Part shown: piece by piece, positions 1 through 8,933 of the stretch
How the letters are laid out: every line of letters starts with the position of its first letter
Position numbering within the stretch: the stretch's first letter is position 1
NCBI GenBank assembly: GCA_022925895.1
Contig: JAKSYS010000127.1
Span: 48,389-112,388 of the forward strand
DNA length: 64,000 nt
Direction of reading: 5' to 3'
Source: Fragilaria crotonensis
Taxonomy: Eukaryota; Bacillariophyta; Fragilariophyceae; Fragilariales; Fragilariaceae
Notes under the pieces: generated by a model
Seen by the model: only the letters and a program-made list of their open reading frames with translations
What the model was told of the DNA's origin: nothing
The model's database searches: none
Program-made: the position numbers and the translations under genes

Positions 1-439
1 GAATCATGTTCGTCGCCTTCGGCAAGCTCAAAGATACACCACAACCGCATTGTAACGCACTATAGATACGTGGTATGCTGGGATTTGTGAAAAAACCGAG
101 CTCTCGTAGTTTACATACTTCTCACGCTGTAGAATTTTTACATTCGGACAAACAAAGCTAAAAATGACCCCAACCTCAATTTCAATCGCATGTAGTATCA
201 TCAATATTGCGTAGCATTTTCGTTGCCTTCCTAACGCACAAAGGAAGTGGCTGCCAAATGTGCATAAGTATCATTGCATTTGCACCAATCGGAATCCGTA
301 GAGAGGTCATCATTATGGCATTAGTTGTCAAAAACAGAAAATGATGACGTCAAAGCTGATTCGATCGGTGAAACTGCTTCATAGGCGCTTTTAATGCGAA
401 GTACATGAGCCATTTTCTGCAAAGAAAATTACGGCCGCA
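1..439. other. Left-edge non-coding region
   Basis: I see no convincing coding region here. It is AT-rich DNA that must contain the promoter and 5' leader of the gene starting at 440, but I cannot point to a clear TATA box or initiator. Confidence 0.4.
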
Positions 440-1903
440 ATGAAGCTTTTCAACATTCTGGTCGTTGCACTTACCTGCGCTGCTTTTTCCAGCGCTGTCG
501 ACATGTTCGATTGGTATTTGAAGCGCGTTGGAACTATCGATGCGAAATTCGGAAGCATGGGTGGGATGCCAAACATCAAATTGACCTACGAGATTCCGCA
601 ACGAAGATCGTCGGTCCAGGTCTTTGAGATCGACTGTCTCACCCCTGTACAAGTGGGGGTCAATACAAGTGAAACCGCTGCTAATTCAGGACACTACTAT
701 CTCCATGTAGGCCTTTTCATCGACCAAGCGTCCGTCACTAGCACCCCTATATGGAGGGATGTCGACAACACTACAGGCATGATCGAGTTGTGTGTTCGTG
801 TCGATTTGTTTCTCATGAACGACTACCAACAGAGTATGTCTTACAACTTTGACGAGCAAAAGATGTATTTGACAATTGATCTTACTCAGGGCTTCAGTGC
901 CTCCCAGATCGACGTCGTTCATGTCGCTGCCTCAGAGGGTAACACGAACGCTCAGACTAATTATGGGCTCTCCGTCTGTCAGTGTAACCAAAATTCTGAG
1001 TGCACTGGAGCGAAGCTTATCCAAGGAGACGCGGCGCTCATTTGCATCAACTCAACAGACGGCAGCGGCGTTGAGATCTCCGCCATCCAGCAACTGCAGT
1101 ATACTCAAACAGATACCTCCACTACTGCGGTTTCGAATGTTGAAGCTTCTGGATTGGATGTTGCTCAAGGTACTAACGGTAATCAAGGTACTAATGGCAA
1201 TCAAGGTACAAACACTACTGATGGTACTAATGGAAATCAAGGTAATAATGGCAACAATGGGAATAATGGGAACAATGATAATGGCAACAATGGCAATAAT
1301 GGGAACAATGGTACTCAAGATAATAATGGCAACAACGGCAATAATGGGAACAATGGTAACAATGGCAAGGGCCCAAAGGTGACCATTCCTGCGATTGCTA
1401 ACGGGAAAGCTGGTGGATTGACCAAGGTGAAAAACAACGGGAAAAAAGCAGTCATTGAATCCGTGCTTCCGAGTAATGTGTTTGACCCTGAAAACATCAA
1501 TCTTCCTCTTGTCGGAAGTGGAACAGTATTGATCCGCTTTGGCAGTGGCAACGCCCGCTATCTCCGCTTTACCGTCGGCGATTCTGCGGGCCAGATTGGC
1601 GACAGTGTTTCTCGCAGGATGCAAAACGAGTTGACTGAAGCTGAGACTGGATTTTTAGTCAGCATGACTTTAGCTGCCAGCCGCGACGAATCGGAAGAAC
1701 CTCCAACGTCTGACACCAACACTGGTGCCATCATCGGTGGAATTTGCGCAGGTATTGTTGGTGTCGTCATCATCGGTGTGTTGGTGCTCGTAGCACGCCG
1801 AAAGAAGGACGATGACAAGAAAGAAGAAGCCAAGAAAGGAGAAGCCATGAAAGAACAAGCCCAGAAGTTAGAGTCCCGGCGTAGTTCGAGCTTTTTTGCT
1901 TGA
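440..1903 (+). CDS. Secreted/type I membrane protein with Asn-Gly repeats
   Basis: Hypothetical single-exon protein of 487 residues. Residues 1-19 form a classical signal peptide (basic Lys2, hydrophobic core, Ala-x-Ala-like end) and ATG 440 is the first start. Residues 20-235 form a Cys-containing extracellular domain that I do not recognise. Residues about 240-312 are a low-complexity tract of Gly-Asn-Asn and Gly-Thr-Asn triplets. A single transmembrane helix lies at about 429-452 (Gly/Ile/Val-rich), followed by a 35-residue strongly basic/acidic cytosolic tail (RRKKDDDKK...). The topology is outside-to-inside type I. The Gly-Asn repeat is encoded by near-identical 9-base units and is a likely site of length polymorphism. 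The role is unknown; a cell-surface or silica/cell-wall-associated role is only inference from location. No frameshift is visible, unlike most neighbours. Confidence 0.82.
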   Translation: MKLFNILVVALTCAAFSSAVDMFDWYLKRVGTIDAKFGSMGGMPNIKLTYEIPQRRSSVQVFEIDCLTPVQVGVNTSETAANSGHYYLHVGLFIDQASVTSTPIWRDVDNTTGMIELCVRVDLFLMNDYQQSMSYNFDEQKMYLTIDLTQGFSASQIDVVHVAASEGNTNAQTNYGLSVCQCNQNSECTGAKLIQGDAALICINSTDGSGVEISAIQQLQYTQTDTSTTAVSNVEASGLDVAQGTNGNQGTNGNQGTNTTDGTNGNQGNNGNNGNNGNNDNGNNGNNGNNGTQDNNGNNGNNGNNGNNGKGPKVTIPAIANGKAGGLTKVKNNGKKAVIESVLPSNVFDPENINLPLVGSGTVLIRFGSGNARYLRFTVGDSAGQIGDSVSRRMQNELTEAETGFLVSMTLAASRDESEEPPTSDTNTGAIIGGICAGIVGVVIIGVLVLVARRKKDDDKKEEAKKGEAMKEQAQKLESRRSSSFFA

Positions 1904-2672
1904 GCTCGTTTCACTGATGCTAAGGTTGCCACCGTTTGACATGGGAGTGAGTGCGTGGTAATCCTTTCGGCGGGGTAGCTAAATCATAACAATAGACAAT
2001 ACATGATCCTTCTTCAGTATATGTGTAGCGTTTCGTGGCATCTGGGTTGGCATCGCACGATGTATACTGTACATCCACGATCGCGACCGGGAAGGGTTCA
2101 TTTGATGAAATGAATTTCCTCCAAGCTTTTTCTGAGCTCCTCAAACTGGCACTTTACATCAAGAGAGTGATCACGACATCTCGTCCCTCCACTGTTTCAG
2201 GCCTCGATTCCACCCTTTCTTCATTCCATCTATGCCGACACACGACTGATGCTACTGGAATATATGCTGTTTGTTTTGGAGAGCGGCGACCCTACCAAGA
2301 CAAGTAAATATACGTAGAGCAGATCGAGAGCATCCGGCCACGACGCGCGATACGTCAGCCGTACAAGTACCGGTACAATGTACGGCTACATGTACTTCTA
2401 CTCTAGCTAGAGGCACTTAATTCTACAGTACTCGTTACGCGTCACCAGTCTCATATCCTGATGTCAAGAAAGCGTATCAATGTCACCAGTCACCAGGCAC
2501 GATCAGTGATGAGCTGATGACTGATGACTGATGACCATAGATATGAGTTTTTTTTAGAAACAAAAACATCGCGTTCGCCGCAACAAAAATTTCGTTCGAC
2601 AGTATTTGACTGCACCAGTAGACAGTGACGCCCCGAAACTGTCGCGGATTGTTGCTGCTCGGGTGGATTCGG
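1904..2672. other. Intergenic region with short simple repeat
   Basis: No supportable gene. At about 2507-2535 there is a short imperfect tandem of TGATGAC units. An open frame at 2035-2307 has no recognisable domain and sits in the 3' flank of the upstream gene. Confidence 0.4.
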
Positions 2673-3632
2673 ATGATTCCATGTGCAAACAAAGGGAAGC
2701 CCGCGTGCATTGAATGTCTATTCACTACAAGGAAGAAACAAATCACAGGCACCAAGAAACCTACGGCTCCCAAAACCAAGAAACCAACGTCTTCCCCCAC
2801 CAAGAAACCTACTTCTTCCCCCACCAAGAACCCTACTTCTTCCCCCACCAAGAAACCTACTTCTTCCCCCACAAAGACACCGAACGTGATGAAGAAAGGT
2901 AAGACTAAGAAACCTACGACTTCGCCCACCAAGAAACCCACTTTAGCTCCAAGTTCAGCGCCGAGCCGCAGCCCCTCAAGAGCACCGAGCCGCAGCCCCT
3001 CGAGAGCACCGAGCCGCAGCCCCTCGAGAGCACCGAGCCGAGCTCCTAGTGCGAGTTCAGGACCGAGCAGTCCCTCGAGAGCGCCGAGCCGCAGTCCATC
3101 GCGAGCACCGAGCCTAGCTCCAAGTTTAGCACCGAGCCGCAGTCCCTCGAGAGCACCGAGCCGCAGTCCATCGCGAACACCGAGCCTTGCTCCAAGTTCA
3201 GCACCGAGCCGCAGTCCGTCGAGAGCACCGAGCCGAAGTCCATCGCGAACACCGAGCCTTGCTCCAAGTTCAGCACCGAGCCGCAGTCCGTCGAGAGCAC
3301 CGAGCCGAGCTCCAAGTTCAGCACCTAGCCGCAGTCCATCGCGAACACCGAGCATAGCGCCAAGTTCAGCACTGAGCCGCAGTCCGTCGAGAGCACCGAG
3401 CCGAGCTCCAAGTTCAGCTCCGAGCCGCAGTCCATCGCGAACACCGAGCCTAGCTCCAAGTTCAGCACCGAGCCGCAGTCCGTCGAGAGCACCGAGCCGA
3501 AGTCCATCGCGAACACCGAGCCTAGCGCCAAGTTCAGCTCCGAGCCGAGCTCCAAGTTCAGCTCCGAGCCGCAGCCCGTCGCGAGCACCGAGCGGAGCTC
3601 CAAGCTTGGCTCCGAGCAGCACTCCGACCTGA
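2673..3632 (+). CDS. Ser/Pro/Arg repeat protein (SPS/KPT repeats)
   Basis: Repeat protein of 319 residues from the first in-frame ATG at 2673 (the frame is open from a GTG at 2625). After a short Cys-containing start come Lys-Pro-Thr-Ser-Ser-Pro-Thr units (about residues 28-90), then more than 200 residues of alternating Ala-Pro-Ser-Arg and Ser-Pro-Ser-Arg units. Such Ser/Thr/Pro-rich repeats are common in diatom extracellular proteins. No signal peptide is visible in this exon, so an upstream exon may be missing. The frame stops at 3632, but another plus-strand frame stays open through the repeat to 3877 and ends in a hydrophobic segment plus a KRRK tail, which would suit a membrane anchor if a one-base shift or an intron joins them. 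The opposite strand is also open across the repeat, a by-product of the repeat. Confidence 0.55.
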   Translation: MIPCANKGKPACIECLFTTRKKQITGTKKPTAPKTKKPTSSPTKKPTSSPTKNPTSSPTKKPTSSPTKTPNVMKKGKTKKPTTSPTKKPTLAPSSAPSRSPSRAPSRSPSRAPSRSPSRAPSRAPSASSGPSSPSRAPSRSPSRAPSLAPSLAPSRSPSRAPSRSPSRTPSLAPSSAPSRSPSRAPSRSPSRTPSLAPSSAPSRSPSRAPSRAPSSAPSRSPSRTPSIAPSSALSRSPSRAPSRAPSSAPSRSPSRTPSLAPSSAPSRSPSRAPSRSPSRTPSLAPSSAPSRAPSSAPSRSPSRAPSGAPSLAPSSTPT

Positions 3633-4144
3633 GCACTGTCGCAAATTCACCAGATGTTTTCACTAAAATTGTTGCTCGTCCCTCAAAAGACAGTTTGAAC
3701 TTTGAACCTCCCGGTGACTCCAGTGGCACCACCTTGCAAATCTTGTCCTACCTCATGATTCGCTTTATCTGGTTCCTCTCTTTGCCTCCTATACGTACCT
3801 TGTGTGATGGTTTCGGTTTCTCACTAATAGTAGTTCCTGTGGTTTTAGTGGGTGTGAAACGACGAAAGCTGTCGTGAAGCCGACGAAGTGAACATCAACA
3901 TGTCACATGGCATATACATATCATCAAATCTTAGATATCCATATTTGCAGATTGTATAGGATACAAATGAATTCTTATTCCATCCGAAAATGGAATGGAG
4001 GCAAACCGAGAAACTATTTGTATACCGCTTTGATACCATCGACGAGCACATGGTACCAACACATTCAGCGTTTCAGGTTTCAGGTCATCTGACATGTTCT
4101 CATCGAATCACTCATCACTTTTCAAGTCTTGAACAGTACTAATA
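3633..4144. other. 3' flank of the SPS-repeat gene
   Basis: The first 245 bases hold the alternative-frame continuation of the upstream gene (hydrophobic residues encoded about 3745-3860, stop near 3877). From 3878 to 4144 I see nothing beyond AT-rich DNA. Confidence 0.35.
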
Positions 4145-4149
4145 CCATG
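4145..4149. repeat. Target-site duplication, left copy (CCATG)
   Basis: CCATG abuts the left inverted repeat and is repeated in the same orientation directly after the right one at 5037-5041. Confidence 0.55.
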
Positions 4150-4399
4150 AGGTTCCGGAATTTCGGCTCTTTTATGTGTCTCGTACCTTTTACGCAGATT
4201 ATCTACCAGAAATTTGTTCGACAAACATCTAAATAATTCCACGTTTCCAAAATGATAGAATATCTTCTGTTGATACACTATAACTAAAACCGTGCTTTAT
4301 TTTGGAACTGTTGTTAACATCGTTTGTTATGACAAGTACGACATCGATTCAATGTCTTGGATGAACTAGTACTATGTAGGGATATTCAAAAAAGACGTT

Positions 4400-4486
4400 G
4401 GCTCTTGAGCCATCGGCTCTTGAGCCACTGGCTCTTGAGGCATTGGCTCTTAAGCCAGTGGCTCAAGAGCCACTGGCTCAAGAGCC
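4400..4486. repeat. 15-bp-period array of GGCTCTTGAGCC near-palindromes
   Basis: Six 12-bp units start at 4400, 4415, 4430, 4445, 4460 and 4475, each followed by a variable 3-bp spacer. Each unit is GGCTC-NN-GAGCC, so its arms pair with one another. The first three carry TT in the centre, the fourth TT in a TTAAG context, and the last two AA, so the two halves of the array are also complementary and could fold into one long hairpin. Confidence 0.85.
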
Positions 4487-4715
4487 AATTTACCTCGTCC
4501 AACTAGTCGAGGAACGTGTTTTCTTTAAATGAGAACTCGCCACACGGGGAACGGAAAAAAAATGACAGGTCATCTAAGGTCGATGGTATGCGTATGCGTT
4601 ACGTCTCCTAGTGGTATGACATAAAGTGCGAGCACGTTTGAGGACGAGCTCTATGACACACACAAAACGTGTGTTCTTGAGTTTGACTTCGCCGGGGGGC
4701 TGTTGTTCAGCCGTT

Positions 4716-4782
4716 GGCTCTTGAGACAACGGCTCTTGAGCCAATGGCTCTTGAGCCGTTGGCTCTTGAGACAACGGCTGCC
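4716..4782. repeat. Second 15-bp-period GGCTCTTGAG array
   Basis: Units start at 4716, 4731, 4746 and 4761 with a partial unit at 4776. They have the same 12+3 spacing as the first array, but two units end in GAC instead of GCC. On the minus strand this array reads as a pentapeptide repeat (Gln-Glu-Pro-x-x) inside an open frame at 4574-4846. I do not think the frame is a real gene. Confidence 0.8.
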
Positions 4783-5036
4783 GACACTTCAAATGTCGAA
4801 TATCCTTAAGTAGGATTTTCATAAAACGTCGATTCCGTTGTCGCATAGTCTAATCTCAAGTTCTTTAGTTGAAGCTCAAAATTTGTCACGTCATGAGATT
4901 GATGTACCTAATGATCCGGACATTTGAAGTGATGGAACGTGGAATATTTGTCCGGCGTGACGAACGAAGTTGTAGAATTAGTATCCGTAGCCAGTAGTAG
5001 ACACTTATAGGTAAAAGAGCCGAAATTCCGGAACCT

Positions 5037-5041
5037 CCATG
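5037..5041. repeat. Target-site duplication, right copy (CCATG)
   Basis: Matches 4145-4149 and abuts the right inverted repeat exactly. A 5-bp match can arise by chance, but its exact placement at both ends supports insertion. Confidence 0.55.
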
Positions 5042-5273
5042 TTCTCGCACCTGACGGAAGCGATACGGACCAATCATGGAATGAAAGACGTGAAAATACC
5101 ATCATCTGACCTACGGACGCCATTATGTGTGTGTGTGGTGTGTGAGTCCCCCACGTCATGCGAGTTGCTATAGAGCTTGATAAGGTTCTGTTCATTTAGC
5201 AGCTGCAATGTTTACCATTCCGTAACTACTGTACAACATCAAACATTCATGAAAACGCGAACTCAATGTGGTC
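5042..5273. other. Short spacer between two mobile elements
   Basis: Host DNA between the inverted-repeat element and the Copia element. No gene is seen; there is a short GT-rich stretch at about 5126-5147. Confidence 0.4.
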
Positions 5274-5279
5274 GACGTG
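5274..5279. repeat. Target-site duplication of the Copia element (GACGTG), left
   Basis: GACGTG lies directly outside the LTR at 5280 and is repeated at 11324-11329. Copia target duplications are often 5 bp; the 6-bp match may include one chance base. Confidence 0.8.
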
Positions 5280-5782
5280 TGTTGAGAATCCCAGATATCG
5301 TGAGCGCGGTACCACAGTACTTGCTCTGGTTATGGGGTGATAACTGCGGTTGTCAGGCCTTGACAAAATCAGCAAAGTAAAAGTTATGAGTTTAGGTTCT
5401 AACTAAACTCCTCTTCCAGGTTCCCTTCTCTGTCTCTCCAGAACCTTCCTCTGTCTTCTTCCTTCCTTGTGTCTCCTTCTTGTTCTTCCCAGTTCTTTTA
5501 TAGTGGACTTCTGTCCAATCTCCTACATGTTTAATGTTTTCCTCCAACTTTCCATAGTTTTCGTCCTCCGATGGAATCTTGGTTTGTTGGACTCTTTGGA
5601 AATCCGTATCGCGATTAATTTCGAATTCTTTATCCCAGTTCAGTCGTGTGTTCAATTCCGAGTTCACGTCTGACTCGAATCTGACATTCCGTCCAAACGT
5701 CGAATCTCTCTCAGCTTCGCCAACGACAGTATTCACTGTCTCACCGGTACTGGACTTATCCAGTAGCCTACTATCCTCGACA
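5280..5782 (-). repeat. 3' LTR of the Copia element
   Basis: 503 bp, nearly identical to 10821-11323. On the element's strand it starts TGTCGAGG and ends CTCAACA. It also carries the last 130 or so codons of the pol ORF, ending at the stop at 5392. Confidence 0.93.
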
Positions 5783-7308
5783 TCCTCCCTCCAACAATCC
5801 AGGGTTCCATCTCGTATGTTCTTCGCGTGTTTCGTATGTAATTTCTCAGGACAGTTCTTGTTCAATATGTCCGCTGCATTCTCTTCCGATCGAATAAACT
5901 GCACGTTCAAATAACCGTTATCTTCCAGTTCACGGATAAAATGAGCACGTACATCGATATGCTTCGTTCTGGCTCCGACATGTTGATTCTTGACCAAATA
6001 AATAGCTCCAAGATTGTCCTCGTACACTTTTCCCATATGACGTTTCTCATCCGGTCTTCGTATGCCTTCGTCGAGTAACATCATGATGAACTTGTTCTCG
6101 CATGCACCTCTCGCCAAACTGATATACTCCGCTTCGGTACTCGATAGTGTAACGACGTGTTGGGTCTTTGATTCCCAATGTACCAACGTTCCACCTAACG
6201 TATGCAGTCCCGAAGATATACTCTTGCGATTGTCCGTATTCTTGGCATAGTCGGAATCCACCATAGAAATAGGTCGTAGTTCCTTGGGTCTTCTGTACGT
6301 GAGTCCCTCGTACGGTCGTAGCTTGATATGACCGACCATTCTGTCCAATGCCTTCCAGTGATCCTCACCTGGGTTCGATAGGTGCTGTGCCAGTTCTCGA
6401 GCTGCGTTGGCCAAATCCGGTGCCAGTTTCGTCGTTAAATACATGATCTTTCCAACCATTGACCTGTAATCCGTCATATTAACCGTAGGTCCTTCGTTTT
6501 TACTTAGGTACTTGTTCGGGTATCCGGGCGTGTCGTATGTCTTGACTTCCTTGCCAGTAATCTTCTCGTAGGTTTCCACGATTTCATCTTCAAGTTTGTT
6601 CATCTTCGCAATGATAATGACATTTCCGTTTTCGTCCACGCTCCAATCGTACCATACTCCCAAGTGCTTCTTCAACTTTCCGAGATCAGATATATTGAAT
6701 CGTTCCTTAAGCTTCGTCTTGAATTCCTCAATCGCCTTCTTCGATCCAACCAAAATTACGTCATCCACGTGCACAACTGCCATCAGGGTCATACGCCCTT
6801 TCGTGTCTTTCCAGTAGTACATGCACGGATCAACCAGACTTTGAATCATTTTCATGTGCTTCGTCAGGTACTTACGTAGTGTCTTCATAAAAAGTCTTGG
6901 GACATCCACTCCTCCATACATAGGACGTGTCAGCATAATACAATAACGTCTCAATTCGTCTTCCGTTATATATCCCAATTCAACAATACCTTCCGGCCAC
7001 TCAGCAAATACTGGCTTGTCATCTTCAAGTTCCGCATTTAAGAACGCTGCTTCAATATCGATCATCTCAATCGTCCAACCTTCGTCTTGCCTGTACAGCG
7101 CGATAGTAATCGCGAGTCTGACCGTTGTATCCGTTGCCACAGGTGAAAATGACTCTGTGTAGTCAACACCAGGTACCATCACGTAGCCCTTCAGTACGAT
7201 TCTGCTCTTGTACCGTAGTGTGCCGTCTTGTTCCTCCTTGATCTTGAAAATCCACTTAACAGGTATCGGTTTTCGTCCGTTTAACTTGTCCCTGGGAATT
7301 TCTTCCAT
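5392..7308 (-). CDS. Copia reverse transcriptase-RNase H segment
   Basis: 638 codons. The reverse transcriptase (RVT_2 type) starts with PIPVKWIFKIK and includes DIEAAFLNAEL. The catalytic box reads HVDDV, where Tyr-Val-Asp-Asp is more usual. RNase H follows with its acidic residues in SMVDSDYA, SSTEAEY and VYEDNLGA and the closing KHIDVRAHFIRE. About 130 further codons run through the polypurine tract into the 3' LTR and end at 5392 in a very hydrophilic Lys/Glu/Thr-rich tail. That LTR-encoded tail is unusual for Copia elements. The ATG at 7308 is probably not a real start; this is the third part of one polyprotein. Confidence 0.9.
   Translation of the reverse strand: MEEIPRDKLNGRKPIPVKWIFKIKEEQDGTLRYKSRIVLKGYVMVPGVDYTESFSPVATDTTVRLAITIALYRQDEGWTIEMIDIEAAFLNAELEDDKPVFAEWPEGIVELGYITEDELRRYCIMLTRPMYGGVDVPRLFMKTLRKYLTKHMKMIQSLVDPCMYYWKDTKGRMTLMAVVHVDDVILVGSKKAIEEFKTKLKERFNISDLGKLKKHLGVWYDWSVDENGNVIIIAKMNKLEDEIVETYEKITGKEVKTYDTPGYPNKYLSKNEGPTVNMTDYRSMVGKIMYLTTKLAPDLANAARELAQHLSNPGEDHWKALDRMVGHIKLRPYEGLTYRRPKELRPISMVDSDYAKNTDNRKSISSGLHTLGGTLVHWESKTQHVVTLSSTEAEYISLARGACENKFIMMLLDEGIRRPDEKRHMGKVYEDNLGAIYLVKNQHVGARTKHIDVRAHFIRELEDNGYLNVQFIRSEENAADILNKNCPEKLHTKHAKNIRDGTLDCWREDVEDSRLLDKSSTGETVNTVVGEAERDSTFGRNVRFESDVNSELNTRLNWDKEFEINRDTDFQRVQQTKIPSEDENYGKLEENIKHVGDWTEVHYKRTGKNKKETQGRKKTEEGSGETEKGTWKRSLVRT
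5783..5792 (-). promoter_or_regulatory. Polypurine tract of the Copia element
   Basis: On the minus strand the ten bases before the 3' LTR read GGAGGGAGGA, an all-purine tract in the position where plus-strand DNA synthesis is primed. It is also translated as part of pol, since the ORF runs through it. Confidence 0.75.
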
Positions 7309-8933
7309 GCGTCGCGTGATATGAAATTATTAATTTCGGACTTAGCAGACGGTATCCACTCTTGCTTCTTCGGTCCGGTCACAGCTGCACGAAATGTCTT
7401 AGGTTCGCCTGGGTCCGACGTAAGCATGGTATTAAATACCAGATGCGCAATTCGAGTTCTGCTTCTTGTACGCGTCCCGGGCTCGTCGTTTTCGATCACA
7501 ACTGGACTCTCAATTCCAAGTTTTTTCAATTCTCTTTCCAATGGTGTTGTCCTCTGTTTTTGCTCTCTCTCAACCATTTCTTCGGCATTTTCGATGATTG
7601 TTTGTTCTGTAGGCAACTCCACGATTCGCTCTTCAACGCTGTCGCCTTCCTTTCGCAATATGATGACGTCTTCGTCGTCATCGGAGTCGGAATCGAAAAG
7701 AATTGATGTTGGGGGCACGTCCATTTTCGTTTCGTTCTCGTCGTGTACCTCGTCTTCTTTCGTTCTCTCTCGCTCAATCATCGACTCTATCCTCCCTGCT
7801 GAAGACATGGGAGTTTCAGCCGGTTGCAATGCAGTCATGGTCGCGATTTCCTCATCATACTCTGGAATGAGATGAATTTGGGGAGTCAATTCCTCTTCAT
7901 CTGCCGCCAATTCAGCTTCCACCTCTTCCAGATCTTCGCCTAGGACCATCTGACGGTCAAAGGCCTCGGCCATTGTCAATCTGATGTCATTTTCAGCCTT
8001 TGTCAAGTCAGCCCATGCATGAATATCTCTTGTTTCAACAATTTTTCCACTGTAGGGATTGTACATCCTGTACACATCTCTTGCATGGTTCTCAGCATAG
8101 CCAACCATGATCATCTTGGTGGCTTTCTCCTTGAACTTCCCCCTCATTGTCCCTCTGTTTGTAACATAGCCAATTCGGCCATATTCCACTGTGCTACCGT
8201 ATATGGTGCACGGGGTACCGTAGAACAGTTCGTCTGGGGGTACTGTACTGCGGGTATTGGGTAGTGTATTCCCGAGTACCGCCGCAGTCTTCGTCGCTTC
8301 CGCCCATAGTTTTCCTTGTAGAAATTTGGTCCATCCTGCAGACAGCATCATAGCCAGTGCTCTGTTGGCGTCTCGTGCAAACATGCGTTCAACAACTCCG
8401 TTATGCTGTGGTGTGTGCGGTGCCGTATACTCCATCTTGATATTGTACTGTCCTTCGCACATCTTCTTTAAATCCGAAATGTGTTCTCCGGCATTGTCGC
8501 ATCGGACGTACTTCACTTCAATACCAGCCGCCTTCAATTTGTCCAGAAGTTCTTGAAGGTGCGTCTTTATCCCACTCTTCTTAGCGCCATAAAAGTCCCA
8601 TGACTTCCTCGTTTTGTCGTCGACAATCTTGAACCAGTATCGTGATCCCGCAACCGTCTCGTTGTATGGACCACTCGTATCCATATATAGGCGTTCGCCA
8701 CGTTCTTCAGCCTCGTTTCTGCGTAGCTTTCGCACGTGCACAACCATCGCACACAGCCCACTCTCCCGTAGGTTTGATACCAAGCGTTTTAAGCAAGCTC
8801 CGAACCACTTTTTCCGTCGCATGTCCAAATTTTCGATGCGCCTCATTGATGTCCATGGCTTCATTCTTCTTGTTCTCGATGGTTTCGTCGCCTCGTTTCG
8901 CAATTCCTTCGGCATTAAAAGCCTCTCTTTCAA
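7281..8933 (-). CDS. Copia integrase segment
   Basis: Frame carrying the integrase core, meaningful from about 8715 downward (the earlier part overlaps the previous frame). The DDE triad is visible: Asp in MDTSGPY, Asp in RCDNAGEH, Glu in HNGVVERMF. After the core comes the usual GKxxxKxxxxxMVGY-type region, then a long acidic linker with no fold that I recognise. The frame ends at 7281, just past the start of the reverse transcriptase domain, which continues in the following frame from about 7308. A lost G in a short G run there would explain the break. Confidence 0.88.
   Translation of the reverse strand: MKERLLMPKELRNEATKPSRTRRMKPWTSMRRIENLDMRRKKWFGACLKRLVSNLRESGLCAMVVHVRKLRRNEAEERGERLYMDTSGPYNETVAGSRYWFKIVDDKTRKSWDFYGAKKSGIKTHLQELLDKLKAAGIEVKYVRCDNAGEHISDLKKMCEGQYNIKMEYTAPHTPQHNGVVERMFARDANRALAMMLSAGWTKFLQGKLWAEATKTAAVLGNTLPNTRSTVPPDELFYGTPCTIYGSTVEYGRIGYVTNRGTMRGKFKEKATKMIMVGYAENHARDVYRMYNPYSGKIVETRDIHAWADLTKAENDIRLTMAEAFDRQMVLGEDLEEVEAELAADEEELTPQIHLIPEYDEEIATMTALQPAETPMSSAGRIESMIERERTKEDEVHDENETKMDVPPTSILFDSDSDDDEDVIILRKEGDSVEERIVELPTEQTIIENAEEMVEREQKQRTTPLERELKKLGIESPVVIENDEPGTRTRSRTRIAHLVFNTMLTSDPGEPKTFRAAVTGPKKQEWIPSAKSEINNFISRDAWKKFPGTS

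Larger units (their letters stand above)
4150..5036. mobile_element. Inverted-repeat (MITE/foldback-like) element
   Basis: The ends are inverted repeats: 4150-4174 is the exact reverse complement of 5012-5036 (25 bp, beginning AGGTTCCGGAATTTC). Weaker inverted similarity continues inward for about another 80 bp on each side (shared ATTCCACGTT near 4236 and its complement near 4935). The element is flanked directly by the 5-bp sequence CCATG at 4145-4149 and 5037-5041, as expected of a target-site duplication. The 887-bp interior codes for no transposase that I recognise, so it is probably non-autonomous. It contains the two 15-bp-period arrays listed separately. The superfamily is uncertain. 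Confidence 0.65.

Noticed and set aside
2483-3622. 379-codon minus-strand ORF of Leu-Gly-Ala-Arg repeats
   Set aside because: It is the mirror of the SPS/KPT repeat. The plus-strand reading matches the well-known Ser/Pro-rich style of diatom proteins, and the minus frame has no other features.
4574-4846. Minus-strand ORF with Gln-Glu-Pro repeats
   Set aside because: It arises from the 15-bp array and has no recognisable domain or extension. It lies inside a mobile element.
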